From NCBI GenBank assembly GCA_030429865.1, contig JAUIFX010000016.1, positions 1-40,860 of the forward strand: a stretch of DNA of 40,860 nucleotides, given 5' to 3'. The notes beneath the pieces were generated by a model that was not told where the DNA came from, did not search any database, and saw only the letters and a list, made by a program, of their open reading frames with translations. Made by a program: the position numbers and the translations under genes. Positions 1 to 10,164 of this stretch are shown piece by piece. Origin of the DNA: Gammaproteobacteria bacterium (GTDB lineage Bacteria > Pseudomonadota > Gammaproteobacteria > Ga0077536). The stretch's first letter is position 1; each line of letters opens with the position of its first letter.

Positions 1-2
1 CT

Positions 3-80
3 ACGCTGGGCGCGCTGGTCGGCGCGCTGCTCGCGGGCTGCGCGGGCATCCCCACCACGGTGCCGCGTCAGCCGAGGTAG
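3..80 (+). CDS. 3' end of an upstream CDS (partial, unknown product; ...TLGALVGALLAGCAGIPTTVPRQPR*)
   Basis: Open frame from window edge to TAG at 78-80; Ala/Gly/Leu-rich tail. Too short to assign. Confidence 0.35.
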   Translation, partial: TLGALVGALLAGCAGIPTTVPRQPR

Positions 81-135
81 CGATTTCGGCCGCACAGCAC
101 GTGTCATTCACCTCGCCAGGAGACCACGGAGCCGC

Positions 136-1254
136 GTGATGAGACTGAGCCCGTTCGACGACTACCCGTTCCACCAGGCGCCGACGCCGTTCGCGACCGT
201 GGCGACCTCGGATGCTCACTACAACGACGGCTATTTCTGTGCCTTCTATGCCACGGACTGGTATTGCTGCACCGGCCTGCGCCTGCATCCCAACGTCAAC
301 GTGGTCGATGGCTGGGCAACCATCGCGCACGGCGGGCGGCAGACCTCGCTGCGCGCCTCGCGCGCGCTGCATCCTCGCTATGGCGATCTCGATGCGGGCC
401 CGCTGCGCTACGAGATCCTCGAACCCATGAGGCGCATGCGCGTGAGCGCGAGCGACAACGCGGCCGGGATCGCGTTCGACGTCGTTCTCGAAGCGCAATC
501 GCCGCCGTTCGTCGAGGAGCGCTACCAGCATTTCAAGTACGGTGCAGTGGTCAACGACCTGGTGCGCTACACCCAGGTCTGCCGCGCCACGGGCAGCGCC
601 CTCATCGCCGGCCGGCGCGTGCCGATCGACGGCTGGCACGCGATGCGCGATCACTCCTGGGGCGTGCGTTCCTCGATGGCGATGCCGACCGGTATCGCGG
701 GCGCCGCACCCGAATCCGCCGCCGCGGCGCGCCGTGCGCTGCGCCTGTGGGTGCCGTTCCAGGTCGAGGACCATTGCGGGTTCTTCAACACGCACGAGAG
801 CTCCGACGGACAGCCGCTCGATTTCGAAGGACGGCTCGATTACGCCGACGGCCGCACGGTGCGCCTGCGTGCGGTGCGCCATGAACTCGAGTACCTCACC
901 GGCACGCGGCAGCCGCGCGGCGGCACGCTCGAGCTCGACGGCGAGGACGGCGTGACGCGCCGCTACACCCTGTGCCTCGCCGGCACGCCCGCCGACGTGC
1001 AGGGTGGCGGCTACTACCGCGGCTGGCGCGACAACCTCGGCCCCGGCATCTACCGCGGCGCCGAGCACGTCGAACATGACAGCTACGAGGTTGCGGCCGG
1101 CGGACTGCCCGGCGGTCCGCCGCACGTGCCGGCCGCGCAACGGCTCGGTCCGACGGAATACCCGATGGCGATGACCGGACCGGGCGGCGCCGTCGGCATG
1201 GCGCATTTCGAGCACACCTTGAGCGGTCCTTACCCGCGTTACGGCTTCGAGTGA
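136..1254 (+). CDS. CrtC/hydroxyneurosporene synthase-like (DUF7064/7065-type) hypothetical protein
   Basis: 372-aa ORF, GTG at 136 or ATG at 139; contains DHSWG-type motif (MRDHSWGVR) and lipocalin-like composition. Confidence 0.6.
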   Translation: MMRLSPFDDYPFHQAPTPFATVATSDAHYNDGYFCAFYATDWYCCTGLRLHPNVNVVDGWATIAHGGRQTSLRASRALHPRYGDLDAGPLRYEILEPMRRMRVSASDNAAGIAFDVVLEAQSPPFVEERYQHFKYGAVVNDLVRYTQVCRATGSALIAGRRVPIDGWHAMRDHSWGVRSSMAMPTGIAGAAPESAAAARRALRLWVPFQVEDHCGFFNTHESSDGQPLDFEGRLDYADGRTVRLRAVRHELEYLTGTRQPRGGTLELDGEDGVTRRYTLCLAGTPADVQGGGYYRGWRDNLGPGIYRGAEHVEHDSYEVAAGGLPGGPPHVPAAQRLGPTEYPMAMTGPGGAVGMAHFEHTLSGPYPRYGFE

Positions 1255-1390
1255 GGCCGGGGCCCGGTAGCGACGTTGGCCGTCCGCGCGGCAGGGTCCG
1301 TGTCCGCCAAGCGGCCTTGCACGGGTACTGGCGTTTCTCGGGTGCGTGCGTCAGGATACGGCCCCGGTAACAACACGCGAGGAGGTATTC

Positions 1391-1771
1391 ATGTTTTCGC
1401 ACATCATGGTTGGCAGCAACGACATCGACCGTTCGAAGAAATTCTACGACGCCCTGCTGGGCGCGCTGGGCGCGAAGGAGGCGATGGTCGATGACAAGAA
1501 CCGCCTGATCTACATGCACAACAACGGGCTGTTCCTCGTCAGCCAGCCGATCGACGGCAAGCCGGCGACTGCCGCCAACGGCGGTACCATCGGTTTCGCC
1601 TGCGAGTCGCAGGAACAGGTCGATGCGTGGCATGCCGCGGGCTGCGCCAACGGTGGCAAGAGCATCGAGGATCCGCCGGGCATTCGCGAGAGCGGTTTCG
1701 GTCCGCTGTATCTCGCCTACGTGCGCGATCCGGACGGCAACAAGCTCTGCGCGATGTACCGCGCCGGCTGA
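1391..1771 (+). CDS. VOC family (glyoxalase/bleomycin resistance-like) protein
   Basis: MFSHIMVGSNDIDRSKKFYDALLGALGA...YVRDPDGNKLCAMYRAG; strong SD GAGGAGG just upstream of ATG 1391. Confidence 0.85.
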   Translation: MFSHIMVGSNDIDRSKKFYDALLGALGAKEAMVDDKNRLIYMHNNGLFLVSQPIDGKPATAANGGTIGFACESQEQVDAWHAAGCANGGKSIEDPPGIRESGFGPLYLAYVRDPDGNKLCAMYRAG

Positions 1772-1815
1772 GCCGGGCGCGCGTAGCCCGCTGGCTGCGC
1801 AGCGCTTGAAGACAT

Positions 1816-1864
1816 CCCGCACGGTGTCCGCGCCCGGGCGCAGACACCGTGCGGGTATTTTTTT
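1816..1864 (+). terminator. Rho-independent terminator downstream of the VOC gene
   Basis: Perfect 13-bp inverted repeat CCCGCACGGTGTC (1816-1828) / GACACCGTGCGGG (1843-1855), followed by TATTTTTTT. Confidence 0.9.
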
Positions 1865-1915
1865 GGCCGCGTCCCGCGTCCCGCGTCCTCCGGCATCCCG
1901 GAGGGCCGCGCGGGC

Positions 1916-2638
1916 TCAGGCGATGTAGGGGGCTACCGCCTCGCGCACGGCCTTGGCCACCGCGACCGAGTCGGGCGTGTCGGAATGTACGCAGATGGTG
2001 TCGACGCGGGTCGCTACGTCCTTGCCGTTGACCGACCGGATGCGCCCCTCGGAGACCACGCGCATGATCTGCTCGACGGCTTTCTCCGGGGCGACGGGAG
2101 TGTGCTGCCGGGTGATGATGCAGCGACCCTCGTCGTCGTAGTCGAGATCGGCGAAGATCTCCCACTTCACGTCCGTGTATTTCGGCCACACGGTTTCGTG
2201 CAGCGTGCCGGTGGTGCCGTACATGGGCACGCCGAAAGCCTGCGCGGCCTCGGCACACGCGATGGCGACGTCTTCGTCCGTCCACGCCGCGCCGTACAGC
2301 GCGCCGTGGGGCTTGACGTGGTTGAGCGTCATGCCTTCGATATCGAGAAAGCCTTTCAGCGCGGCGACCTGGTAGATGATGCTGTCGCGCAGCTCTTCGC
2401 GGTCCATCTTCATCACGCGCCGCCCGAAGCCGTCACGGTCCGGGTAGGAAGGGTGTGCGCCCACCTTCACGCCGTGCTGCTTGGCGAGCCTGACCGTGCG
2501 ATGCATGACGACCGGGTCGGAGGCGTGGAAACCGCATGCCACGTTGGCCGAGGTGATGTAGGGCATGATCGCCTCGTCGTCACCACAGGTGTAGATGCTG
2601 TACGCCTCGCCCATGTCGCAGTTGATGTCGATGTTCAT
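1916..2638 (-). CDS. pxpA: LamB/YcsF family, 5-oxoprolinase subunit PxpA
   Basis: MNIDINCDMGEAYSIYTCGDDEAIMPYITSANVACGFHASDPVVM... is the characteristic PxpA N-terminus; AGGAGGTTTC SD precedes start. Confidence 0.9.
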   Translation of the reverse strand: MNIDINCDMGEAYSIYTCGDDEAIMPYITSANVACGFHASDPVVMHRTVRLAKQHGVKVGAHPSYPDRDGFGRRVMKMDREELRDSIIYQVAALKGFLDIEGMTLNHVKPHGALYGAAWTDEDVAIACAEAAQAFGVPMYGTTGTLHETVWPKYTDVKWEIFADLDYDDEGRCIITRQHTPVAPEKAVEQIMRVVSEGRIRSVNGKDVATRVDTICVHSDTPDSVAVAKAVREAVAPYIA

Positions 2639-2738
2639 CGGAAACCTCCTTGCTGAGTGCACGGACCGGACCGGGCCATCTTCGCACCCGCAGGGCTGGA
2701 CCGCTACCCGCGCGGCGGGGCCGCGGCGCGCCGCCGCT

Positions 2739-3890
2739 TCAGTCGCGCAGCCGTGACGCGAGCTGCAACCATCGCGCGACGCGTGCGCCGGCCCGGCGCA
2801 GCGCGGCCGGCGCGTCGTGCAGGGCTTCCCCGAGTGACAGCGGGTGCGTGACGCAGGCCTCGATGGCATCGAAGCGCGCCGCGAGGGCGGACTCTGCATC
2901 GGCGGCGATGGCACCGCCGATGGCGACGACCGGGATGCCCAGGGCACGGGCGGTAAGCGCGACCCCGCTGGGCGCTTTGCCATGCAGGGTCTGCGCGTCG
3001 AGTCGCCCCTCGCCGGTGATCACGAGCGTGGCGCCGCGCAGGCGTGTCTCGAGATCCAGCGCGTCCATCACCAGCGTCGCTCCGGGTTGCAGCGTTGCGC
3101 CCAGGAAGGCCAGCAGGGCGGCGCCGGCACCACCGGCGGCGCCCGCGCCGGGCCGTGCGCGCACGGCGCAGCCCAGGCTTGTCTCGACGATGTCGTAGAA
3201 GTGTGCCAGCGCGGCGTCTAACTGCAGTACCTGCGCCGCGGTTGCGCCTTTCTGCGGCCCGAACACGGCCGCAGCGCCCTGCGCGCCGAGCAGGGGATTG
3301 TCGACGTCGCAGGCGACGCGCAGGCCCGCACGGCGCACGCGGGGATGCAGATCGGTGACGTCCACGCCGGCAACCTCGGTGAGCAGCGCGCCGGTCATCG
3401 GTTCGGTGATCACGCTGCCGTCGGCGCGCCGGAACACCGCGCCGAGCGCTTGCACGAGGCCGGCACCCCCATCGATCGTGGCCGAGCCGCCGATCGCGAT
3501 CACGATCGATTCGAGCCCCGCGTCGAGCGCTGCGCGGATCAGTTCGCCCGTGCCGTAGCTCGTCGTCGCGAGCGGGTTGCGCGCCGGCGGCGGTACGAGC
3601 GCGAGCCCGGAGGCACTGGCCATCTCGACGACCGCGGCGCGGCCGGCGCCGAGCACGCCGTAGCTGGCGCGCAGCCGTTCGCCGCGCGGACCGGTGACCT
3701 CGCTGGTGACAAAACGCCCACCGCTCGCCGCGATCAACGCGTCGGCGGTGCCTTCGCCGCCGTCCGCCAGGGGCAGCTCGTCGAGTACGGCGCCGGGCAG
3801 CACGATGCGCACCCCGTCGGCGATGGCGTGCGCGACGGCTGCCGCCGGCAGGCTCTCCTTGAACGAATCCGGGGCGATGACGATTCTCAC
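2739..3890 (-). CDS. Glycerate kinase family protein
   Basis: MRIVIAPDSFKESLPAAAVAHAIADGV...PLADGGEGTADAL... canonical glycerate kinase N-terminal signature. Confidence 0.9.
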   Translation of the reverse strand: MRIVIAPDSFKESLPAAAVAHAIADGVRIVLPGAVLDELPLADGGEGTADALIAASGGRFVTSEVTGPRGERLRASYGVLGAGRAAVVEMASASGLALVPPPARNPLATTSYGTGELIRAALDAGLESIVIAIGGSATIDGGAGLVQALGAVFRRADGSVITEPMTGALLTEVAGVDVTDLHPRVRRAGLRVACDVDNPLLGAQGAAAVFGPQKGATAAQVLQLDAALAHFYDIVETSLGCAVRARPGAGAAGGAGAALLAFLGATLQPGATLVMDALDLETRLRGATLVITGEGRLDAQTLHGKAPSGVALTARALGIPVVAIGGAIAADAESALAARFDAIEACVTHPLSLGEALHDAPAALRRAGARVARWLQLASRLRD

Positions 3891-4027
3891 GGCAGCGACA
3901 CGCTACCACGCGCCTCCCGGGTCAGGCGATCGGTTCGTAGCGAACGGCGGTGCGCCGTGATTAATCCCGCACCTGGCCCTATCCTGTCGTACGGATCAAG
4001 CCGGACTAGCCGTAAGGAGGGTGTTCG

Positions 4028-4768
4028 ATGAAGCAGCAGAACGCGGGCAAGGTGGTCGTCATCACGGGCGCGAGCAGCGGTCTCGGCGAGGCCGCCGCAC
4101 GCCGCCTGGCCGCGGAGGGGGCCAAGCTCGTGCTGGGCGCGCGGCGCCTCGAGCGGCTGCAGGCGCTGGCAGATGCCTTGTCACCGGCCGCGGTCAGCGT
4201 CGTGCAGACCGATGTCACCGACGCGGCGCAGGTCCAGCGTCTCGTCGATCACGCCGTCGAGGCGCATGGCGCGCTCGATGTCATCGTCAACAATGCCGGG
4301 CTCATGCCGCACTCGCCGCTCGAGCGCGGCAAGATCGCGGACTGGGATCGCATGATCGACGTCAACATCAAGGGCGTGCTCTACGGTATCGCGGCCGCCT
4401 TGCCGCACATGAAGGCGCGCGGCAGCGGGCACATCATCAACGTCTCGTCCGTCGCCGGTCACAAGGTGCGCCCGGGCAGCGCGGTGTATGCCGCAACCAA
4501 GGCGGCGGTCCGCATGATCTCCGAAGGGCTGCGCCAGGAGGTCAAGCCGTACAACATCCGTACGACCGTGATCTCGCCGGGAGCGGTCGAAAGTGAGCTG
4601 CCGGACAGCCTCACCGAGCCCGATTTCGCCAAGGCGGTGCACGAGTTCTACGAAAAATTCGCGATTCCGGCCGAGTCCTTCGCCAACATGCTCGCGTTCG
4701 CGATGAGCCAGCCGCCGGACGTCGACGTCAACGAGATCCTGTTTCGTCCGACGAGCCAGGAGTTCTGA
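4028..4768 (+). CDS. SDR family oxidoreductase
   Basis: [44 protein letters not shown] catalytic motif; SD AAGGAGG. Confidence 0.92.
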   Translation: MKQQNAGKVVVITGASSGLGEAAARRLAAEGAKLVLGARRLERLQALADALSPAAVSVVQTDVTDAAQVQRLVDHAVEAHGALDVIVNNAGLMPHSPLERGKIADWDRMIDVNIKGVLYGIAAALPHMKARGSGHIINVSSVAGHKVRPGSAVYAATKAAVRMISEGLRQEVKPYNIRTTVISPGAVESELPDSLTEPDFAKAVHEFYEKFAIPAESFANMLAFAMSQPPDVDVNEILFRPTSQEF

Positions 4769-4779
4769 GCGCAGCGGTG

Positions 4780-5436
4780 CTAGTCGCGCAGCGGCAAACC
4801 GCAGCAGCCCGACAGCAGTGATACGCCATCCGCGCGGCGCCACAGCAGGTCCGCCGCCCAGCCGTAGAGCCGTTCGCTCATGCCGTCGGAACACTGCGCG
4901 GGCCGCACCAGGAGCGTGTAGTGTGCGGACGCGTCGCGGGCTTCGAGCGCGACCGGGAAATGGAGGCCGTTGCGCGATTCGGCGTGGTCGACCACGTCGG
5001 CGTCGCGTGGCGACCCGGCCCCGAGCAGGTCGAGGTGCAGTTCGCCTGCGACCGTCAGCGCGGCACTCCAGAACGGTTCGGTACCGGCGCAACGCAGCCC
5101 GGCCGGCAGGGACGTACCCGCGACGCGTGGCAGGTCGACCGGGGCGAGGTAGCGCAGCGCGACCCAGGCATTGCCCTCGCGCCACAGGATCCGGCCCCAC
5201 GCGCCGCTGCCATCGACTTCGAGGATCTCGAGCGGCGCAGCGCCGGCACCCAGATCGCCGAGGTCGGCGGCGCTGCCCGACGGCGCGGCACGCACGTTGA
5301 GCACCGAGCCGTCACCGATACCGCTTACCCGGTAGGTTCGCGGTGCGGCCGGGGGTTCGGCGAGCGTGACGGTGCTCGCGAGGGCCAGCGCAGCGAGGCC
5401 GGCGAGGGCGCGGGACCTGCACTCAGGCGCGCACAC
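4780..5436 (-). CDS. Secreted SH3-domain-containing hypothetical protein
   Basis: N-terminal hydrophobic signal (LAGLAALALASTVTLAEPP) followed by SH3-like VLNVRAAPSGSAADLGDL...WGRILWREGNAWVALRYL. Confidence 0.6.
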   Translation of the reverse strand: MCAPECRSRALAGLAALALASTVTLAEPPAAPRTYRVSGIGDGSVLNVRAAPSGSAADLGDLGAGAAPLEILEVDGSGAWGRILWREGNAWVALRYLAPVDLPRVAGTSLPAGLRCAGTEPFWSAALTVAGELHLDLLGAGSPRDADVVDHAESRNGLHFPVALEARDASAHYTLLVRPAQCSDGMSERLYGWAADLLWRRADGVSLLSGCCGLPLRD

Positions 5437-5448
5437 GTAACCGGACGC

Positions 5449-6288
5449 TCATCGCGGGGCGAGCCAGTGGCTGTGGACCCAGCCGGTATCATCTTCGGCG
5501 CCGTCGCTGATCTCGGCCACCAGCCACCACAGGCCGTCGGTCTCGATAGCCGAGACCAGCGTGCCGTGGCCGAGCAGCTTGATGCGTTCGTGCTCGATAC
5601 CGGGCCCGCTGCGCATGTTGAGCCCGCGGCGGGCATGAACCTCGAACACCGCCATGGCCGCGGCTTCCTCGGCACGGCCGCCGAGCATCGCGCGAAAGCG
5701 TTGCATGTCCCAGGCAGGGCCCGGATCGGACTTGCGCTGGGGGGAGATATCGTCGTGGCCGAGCACGGCGTCCGGCGTGATGCCATAGGTTTCGCCGAGC
5801 GCGCGGACGATCTCGGCAACCACCCGTACCTGCGCGGCGTCGAAGATTTCCCAGCCCGTGACCTGCCCCGGGTGATGGCGGTGCGCCGCCTCGACGACGC
5901 GATCGTCGGTGAGCGGCGTTCCGGTCCACGTCTTCCAGCGTCCGGCGGCGCCCTGCAGCTTGCCCCAGTTGACGATCTCGATGCCGACCGAGCAGGCGTT
6001 GAGGCCGTCGCGCCCCATCCAGCTGCTGCGGCCGGCGTGCCAGGCCCGCTCGTTGAACGGCACCATCTGCGTGACCTCGCCATCGTGGCCGACGACCAGG
6101 TGTGCCGAGACCTTGTTGGCCGGGTTCCTGAAGAACTCGACCGTGCCGCGCGCGCTGCCGTTCGCGGTGTAGTGGATGACGACGAATCGCGGCTTGTTGC
6201 CGACGAGCTTGCCGCCCTGGTTCGCGGTGGCCTCGAACGGCACGGCATTGCCGTCGGCATCGAACAGCCTGTGCCTGGTGATGTGCAT
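5449..6288 (-). CDS. N-acetylmuramoyl-L-alanine amidase with C-terminal SH3-like domain
   Basis: FVVIHYTANGSARGTVEFFRNP..VSAHLVVGHDGEVTQMVPFNERAWHAG..; VLGHDDISPQRKSDPGPAWDM; SH3 region LNMRSGPGIEHERIKLLGHGT. Confidence 0.85.
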   Translation of the reverse strand: MHITRHRLFDADGNAVPFEATANQGGKLVGNKPRFVVIHYTANGSARGTVEFFRNPANKVSAHLVVGHDGEVTQMVPFNERAWHAGRSSWMGRDGLNACSVGIEIVNWGKLQGAAGRWKTWTGTPLTDDRVVEAAHRHHPGQVTGWEIFDAAQVRVVAEIVRALGETYGITPDAVLGHDDISPQRKSDPGPAWDMQRFRAMLGGRAEEAAAMAVFEVHARRGLNMRSGPGIEHERIKLLGHGTLVSAIETDGLWWLVAEISDGAEDDTGWVHSHWLAPR

Positions 6289-6323
6289 ACGGCTTCTCCC
6301 GGTGCCGTGCCCGCGGCGCGGCC

Positions 6324-6782
6324 TCAGGCGGTTGCGTCTTGTTCGACCTTGCGAAGCGACAGCGCGTTCATGCAATAGCGCAGACCGCTCGGTGGCGGTC
6401 CGTCAGGGAAGACGTGGCCGAGATGGGCGTCGCAGGTATTGCAGACCGCCTCGATGCGGCGCATGCCGTGAGAATCGTCGGCGCGGTAGGCGACTGCATT
6501 CTCGGCGATCGGCTGGTCGAACGACGGCCAGCCGGTGCCGGAGTCGAACTTCGTCGCCGCGTCGAACAGCAGGGAGCCGCAGCACACGCAGGCGTAGCGG
6601 CCCGGTTCGAAGCGGTTGCAGCTGTCCGAGCTGAACGGCATCTCGGTGCCGGCCTCGCGCGCGATGGCGAACTGCTCGGGCGTGAGGAGTTGCCGCCACT
6701 CGTCGGCGCTCTTCTCCACGCGCCGCGCGGGTTGCGGGTTGCCCTCGGCGGCGAAGCGCAGGACGGCGGTCCAGTCAAGCAT
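6324..6782 (-). CDS. msrB: Peptide-methionine (R)-S-oxide reductase
   Basis: RYACVCCGSLLFDAATKFDSGTGWPSFDQPI...HLGHVFPDGPPPSGLRYCMNALSLRK; an alternative start at 6800 adds MTGANS. Confidence 0.92.
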   Translation of the reverse strand: MLDWTAVLRFAAEGNPQPARRVEKSADEWRQLLTPEQFAIAREAGTEMPFSSDSCNRFEPGRYACVCCGSLLFDAATKFDSGTGWPSFDQPIAENAVAYRADDSHGMRRIEAVCNTCDAHLGHVFPDGPPPSGLRYCMNALSLRKVEQDATA

Positions 6783-7043
6783 CGAATTCGCTCCTGTCAT
6801 CGTGGTCGTCACGCGAATCGTGGGTGAAACCGCATGGTAATCAGGGCCGGTCCGCACTGGCAATCGCGCGCCGGTCCCGCGATCGCGCGTGGACGGTACC
6901 GCGCCGCCCGGCGCCCGGTAAGCCCGGCCCGTGCCGGAGGACGCGGTCTCCGGGTCCCGCGGCGCGCGCAGACGAATGTGATCCCGATCATGCCGCGCGC
7001 CGGGCATCTCCCCTAGGCTGAACCGCCTACGCATGGAGCCGTC

Positions 7044-7793
7044 ATGCCCCGAACCACGACGATGGCGAGTTCGGCATCATCAACCGCCAGGAAGATCGCC
7101 CTGCGTGGAGCCGCTCTGAGCAAGGTCTATCGCGCAGGTGATGTCGCCGTGCACGCGCTGCGGGACGTCGACATCGAACTCTACCGGGGCGAGTTCGTCG
7201 TGCTGCTGGGACCGTCGGGCAGTGGCAAGTCGACCTTGCTGAACATTCTCGGCGGACTCGACGTCCCGAGCAGCGGACAGGTCTACTTCGACGGCGCAGA
7301 GATCACGGCGCGCGACGAAGCGGCATTGACGCGGTTTCGCCGCGATCATGTCGGTTTCGTGTTCCAGTTCTACAATCTCGTGCCGAGCCTGACGGCGCGC
7401 GAGAACGTGGCCCTGGTTACCGAGATTGCCCGCGACCCGATGACGCCCGAGGCGGCCCTCGAGGTCGTCGGGCTCGCCGGCCGCCTGGACCATTTCCCGG
7501 CGGAGCTGTCCGGCGGCGAGCAGCAGCGCGTGGCGATAGCCCGCGCGATTGCCAAGCGGCCGGACGTGCTGCTGTGCGACGAGCCGACCGGCGCGCTCGA
7601 CAGCGTCACCGGGATACTGGTGCTCGAGGCGCTGGAGGGCGTCAACCGTGAGCTCGGTACGACCACCGTGGTGATCACGCACAATGTCACCATCGGCGGC
7701 ATGGCCGACCGCGTGATTCGACTTGCCGATGGCCGCATCAGCGAGATCACCCGCAACGCGCAGCGCCGCCGGGCCGCGCAACTCAGCTGGTAG
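7044..7793 (+). CDS. ABC transporter ATP-binding protein (LolD/MacB-like)
   Basis: Walker [19 protein letters not shown], signature [15 protein letters not shown], Walker [14 protein letters not shown]. Confidence 0.92.
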   Translation: MPRTTTMASSASSTARKIALRGAALSKVYRAGDVAVHALRDVDIELYRGEFVVLLGPSGSGKSTLLNILGGLDVPSSGQVYFDGAEITARDEAALTRFRRDHVGFVFQFYNLVPSLTARENVALVTEIARDPMTPEAALEVVGLAGRLDHFPAELSGGEQQRVAIARAIAKRPDVLLCDEPTGALDSVTGILVLEALEGVNRELGTTTVVITHNVTIGGMADRVIRLADGRISEITRNAQRRRAAQLSW

Positions 7794-7797
7794 GACG

Positions 7798-10164
7798 ATG
7801 TTCAGCGCGCTCGACCGCAAGCTGCTGCGCGACCTCTGGCGGCTCAAGGGCCAGGTTCTCGCGGTATCGCTGGTCGTGGCGTCGGGGGTCGGCGTGCTGG
7901 TGATGTCGCTGACCGCGCTGGAGTCGCTGCAGGCCACGGCGGCCGCGTACTACGAGCGCTATCGATTCGCCCACGTTTTCGCCGGGGCCAAGCGCGCGCC
8001 TGAACGCCTTGCGCGCGAGATGGCGGCGATCCCCGGCGTACAGGCCGTGGAAACACGCATCTCACGGCTGGCGACGCTCGACCTGCCGGATTTTCCCGAG
8101 CCGGTCATGGCGCGCCTGATATCCGTTCCGGAACGCGGTGCGCCGCGCCTGAACCGTCTCGCGATGCGCGCCGGACGCTGGGTTGCGCCGGGGCGGCCGG
8201 ACGAGATCGTACTCAGCGAACCGTTCGCCCTCGCCCACGATCTCACGCTTGGCAGCCGCTTCGAGGCGATCATCAACGGCCACCGGCGGCGTCTCGAGGT
8301 CGTCGGCATCGCCTTGTCTCCGGAGTTCGTCTACGCGATCGGGCCCGGGTCGTTGATGCCCGATGACCGGCGCTTCGGCATCGGCTGGATGGGGCGGCGG
8401 GCGCTCGCCGCGGCCTTCGATCTTGACGGGGCGTTCAACGACGTCTCTCTCACGCTCCTGCGCGGGGTCGACCCGGCCGCGGTGCTGGCCCGCGTCGACG
8501 CGATTCTCGAGCGCTACGGCGGAACGCCCGCGATCGCGCGCGCCGACCAGATCTCGAACTGGTTCCTGATGAACGAGCTCGACCAGCTGAGGACGGTGTC
8601 GACGCTGCTGCCGGCGATCTTTCTCGCTGTCGCCGGCTTTCTCACGAACATGGTCCTGGCGCGCATCGTCGCCACCGAACGCGCCGAGATCGGACTGATG
8701 AAAGCCTTTGGTTACTCGAACCGGCAAGTCGCCTGGCACTACGTGCAGATGGTGATCGCGATGACGGCGGTCGGTATTGTCCTGGGGGCCATCGTCGGCA
8801 CCTGGTTGGGACGCATCAACACTGAAACCTATTCGGAGTTCTATCGCTTTCCGTTCCTGTACTTTCGCCCCACGGCCGACGTCTATGCCCTGGGCGCGTT
8901 GATCAGCCTTGCCGTCGCGCTGAGCGGGACCGCGTTCTCCGTGCGTCGTGCCGCCATGCTGCCGCCGGCCGTCGCCATGCAACCCCCCGCGCCGCCCGCC
9001 TACCGGCGCCGCGGACTGAGCGGAATGCGATGGTCGCGTCATCTCGACCACCCGACACGAATCATCCTGCGCCAGATCGAGCGGTGGCCGCTGCGTTCGG
9101 CGCTGACCAGCGTGGGCGTGGGACTGTCGGTTGGCGTCCTGGTGATGGCCAACCAATGGATTGATTCGATCGATGCCATTGCCGAGGAGTTCTTCTTCAG
9201 ATCGCAGCACCAGGACGTGATGGTCGGGCTCGTCGAACCACAATCAACCGCTGCACTGTACGAGTTTCGGCGTATGCCCGGCGTGCTCGCCGCCGAACCC
9301 TTGCGCATCGTCAGTGCCGATTTTCGCGTCGACAACCGGCGCCACCGCGGCGCGGTCGAAGGCGTCCGTGCCGATGCCAGGCTGCATCGCCTGTTCGATG
9401 CCGGCGGCGCGATCGTCTCCGTTCCTCCGGACGGTCTCGTGATGTCCACGGTGCTGGCGAAGAAGCTCGGCGTCGGCGTGGGCGACCAGGTCTGGCTCGA
9501 GCTGCGCGAGGGGCGCCGCCCGGTACGCGCGGTGCGTGTCGTGCGCTTGTTCGAGACGATGATAGGCATGTCCGCGTACATGGATGCGCGCGCGCTCGAC
9601 AAGCTGTTGCTCGAACGGCCCAGCCTGGAGTACGTCAACCTGCTCGTCGATCCGCTGCACGAACACGCGCTGTTCGCGCGCCTCAAGGCCTCACCCGAGG
9701 TCAGCGCGGTCATGAAGCGGCGTGCCGCGGTCGAGACTTTTCACGACACGCTCGGGGACACGCTGCTGGTCTACGTGGCCTTTTTCACGGGCTTCGCTGC
9801 CGCGCTCGGTTTCGGGGTCGTGTACAACAGCGCGCGGGTGGCGCTCTCGGAGCGCGCGCACGAGCTCGCGACCCTGCGTGTGCTCGGCTTCAGTCGCGGC
9901 GAGATCGCCTACATACTGCTCGGCGAGGTGGCTCTGCTGACGGTCCTCGCCTTGCCGATCGGCTGCCTGATGGGGCGCGGGCTGGCCTGGATCATGACCG
10001 CCGGGTTCGAGACGGAGCTCTACCGCGTGCCGCTGGTGGTCGATGACGCGACCTACGGCACGGCGGCGGCGCTCGCCCTCGTCGCCGCGGCAGTGTCGGC
10101 CGCCCTGGTCGGTCGGCGCGTGGCGGCTATCGATCTCGTCTCGGCCCTGAAATCCCGTGAGTGA
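7798..10164 (+). CDS. FtsX-like ABC transporter permease
   Basis: [37 protein letters not shown]; two FtsX-type TM clusters; ATG 7798 directly follows the ATPase stop. Confidence 0.9.
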   Translation: MFSALDRKLLRDLWRLKGQVLAVSLVVASGVGVLVMSLTALESLQATAAAYYERYRFAHVFAGAKRAPERLAREMAAIPGVQAVETRISRLATLDLPDFPEPVMARLISVPERGAPRLNRLAMRAGRWVAPGRPDEIVLSEPFALAHDLTLGSRFEAIINGHRRRLEVVGIALSPEFVYAIGPGSLMPDDRRFGIGWMGRRALAAAFDLDGAFNDVSLTLLRGVDPAAVLARVDAILERYGGTPAIARADQISNWFLMNELDQLRTVSTLLPAIFLAVAGFLTNMVLARIVATERAEIGLMKAFGYSNRQVAWHYVQMVIAMTAVGIVLGAIVGTWLGRINTETYSEFYRFPFLYFRPTADVYALGALISLAVALSGTAFSVRRAAMLPPAVAMQPPAPPAYRRRGLSGMRWSRHLDHPTRIILRQIERWPLRSALTSVGVGLSVGVLVMANQWIDSIDAIAEEFFFRSQHQDVMVGLVEPQSTAALYEFRRMPGVLAAEPLRIVSADFRVDNRRHRGAVEGVRADARLHRLFDAGGAIVSVPPDGLVMSTVLAKKLGVGVGDQVWLELREGRRPVRAVRVVRLFETMIGMSAYMDARALDKLLLERPSLEYVNLLVDPLHEHALFARLKASPEVSAVMKRRAAVETFHDTLGDTLLVYVAFFTGFAAALGFGVVYNSARVALSERAHELATLRVLGFSRGEIAYILLGEVALLTVLALPIGCLMGRGLAWIMTAGFETELYRVPLVVDDATYGTAAALALVAAAVSAALVGRRVAAIDLVSALKSRE

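Noticed and set aside
1-1215. 404-aa minus-strand ORF opposite the CrtC-like gene
   Set aside because: Low-complexity Arg/Ala/His composition, antisense to a better-supported CDS; typical high-GC shadow ORF.
4921-6378. 485-aa plus-strand ORF
   Set aside because: Antisense to the SH3 protein and amidase; shadow ORF without recognisable motifs.
8062-9243. 393-aa minus-strand ORF
   Set aside because: Antisense to the FtsX permease; shadow ORF.
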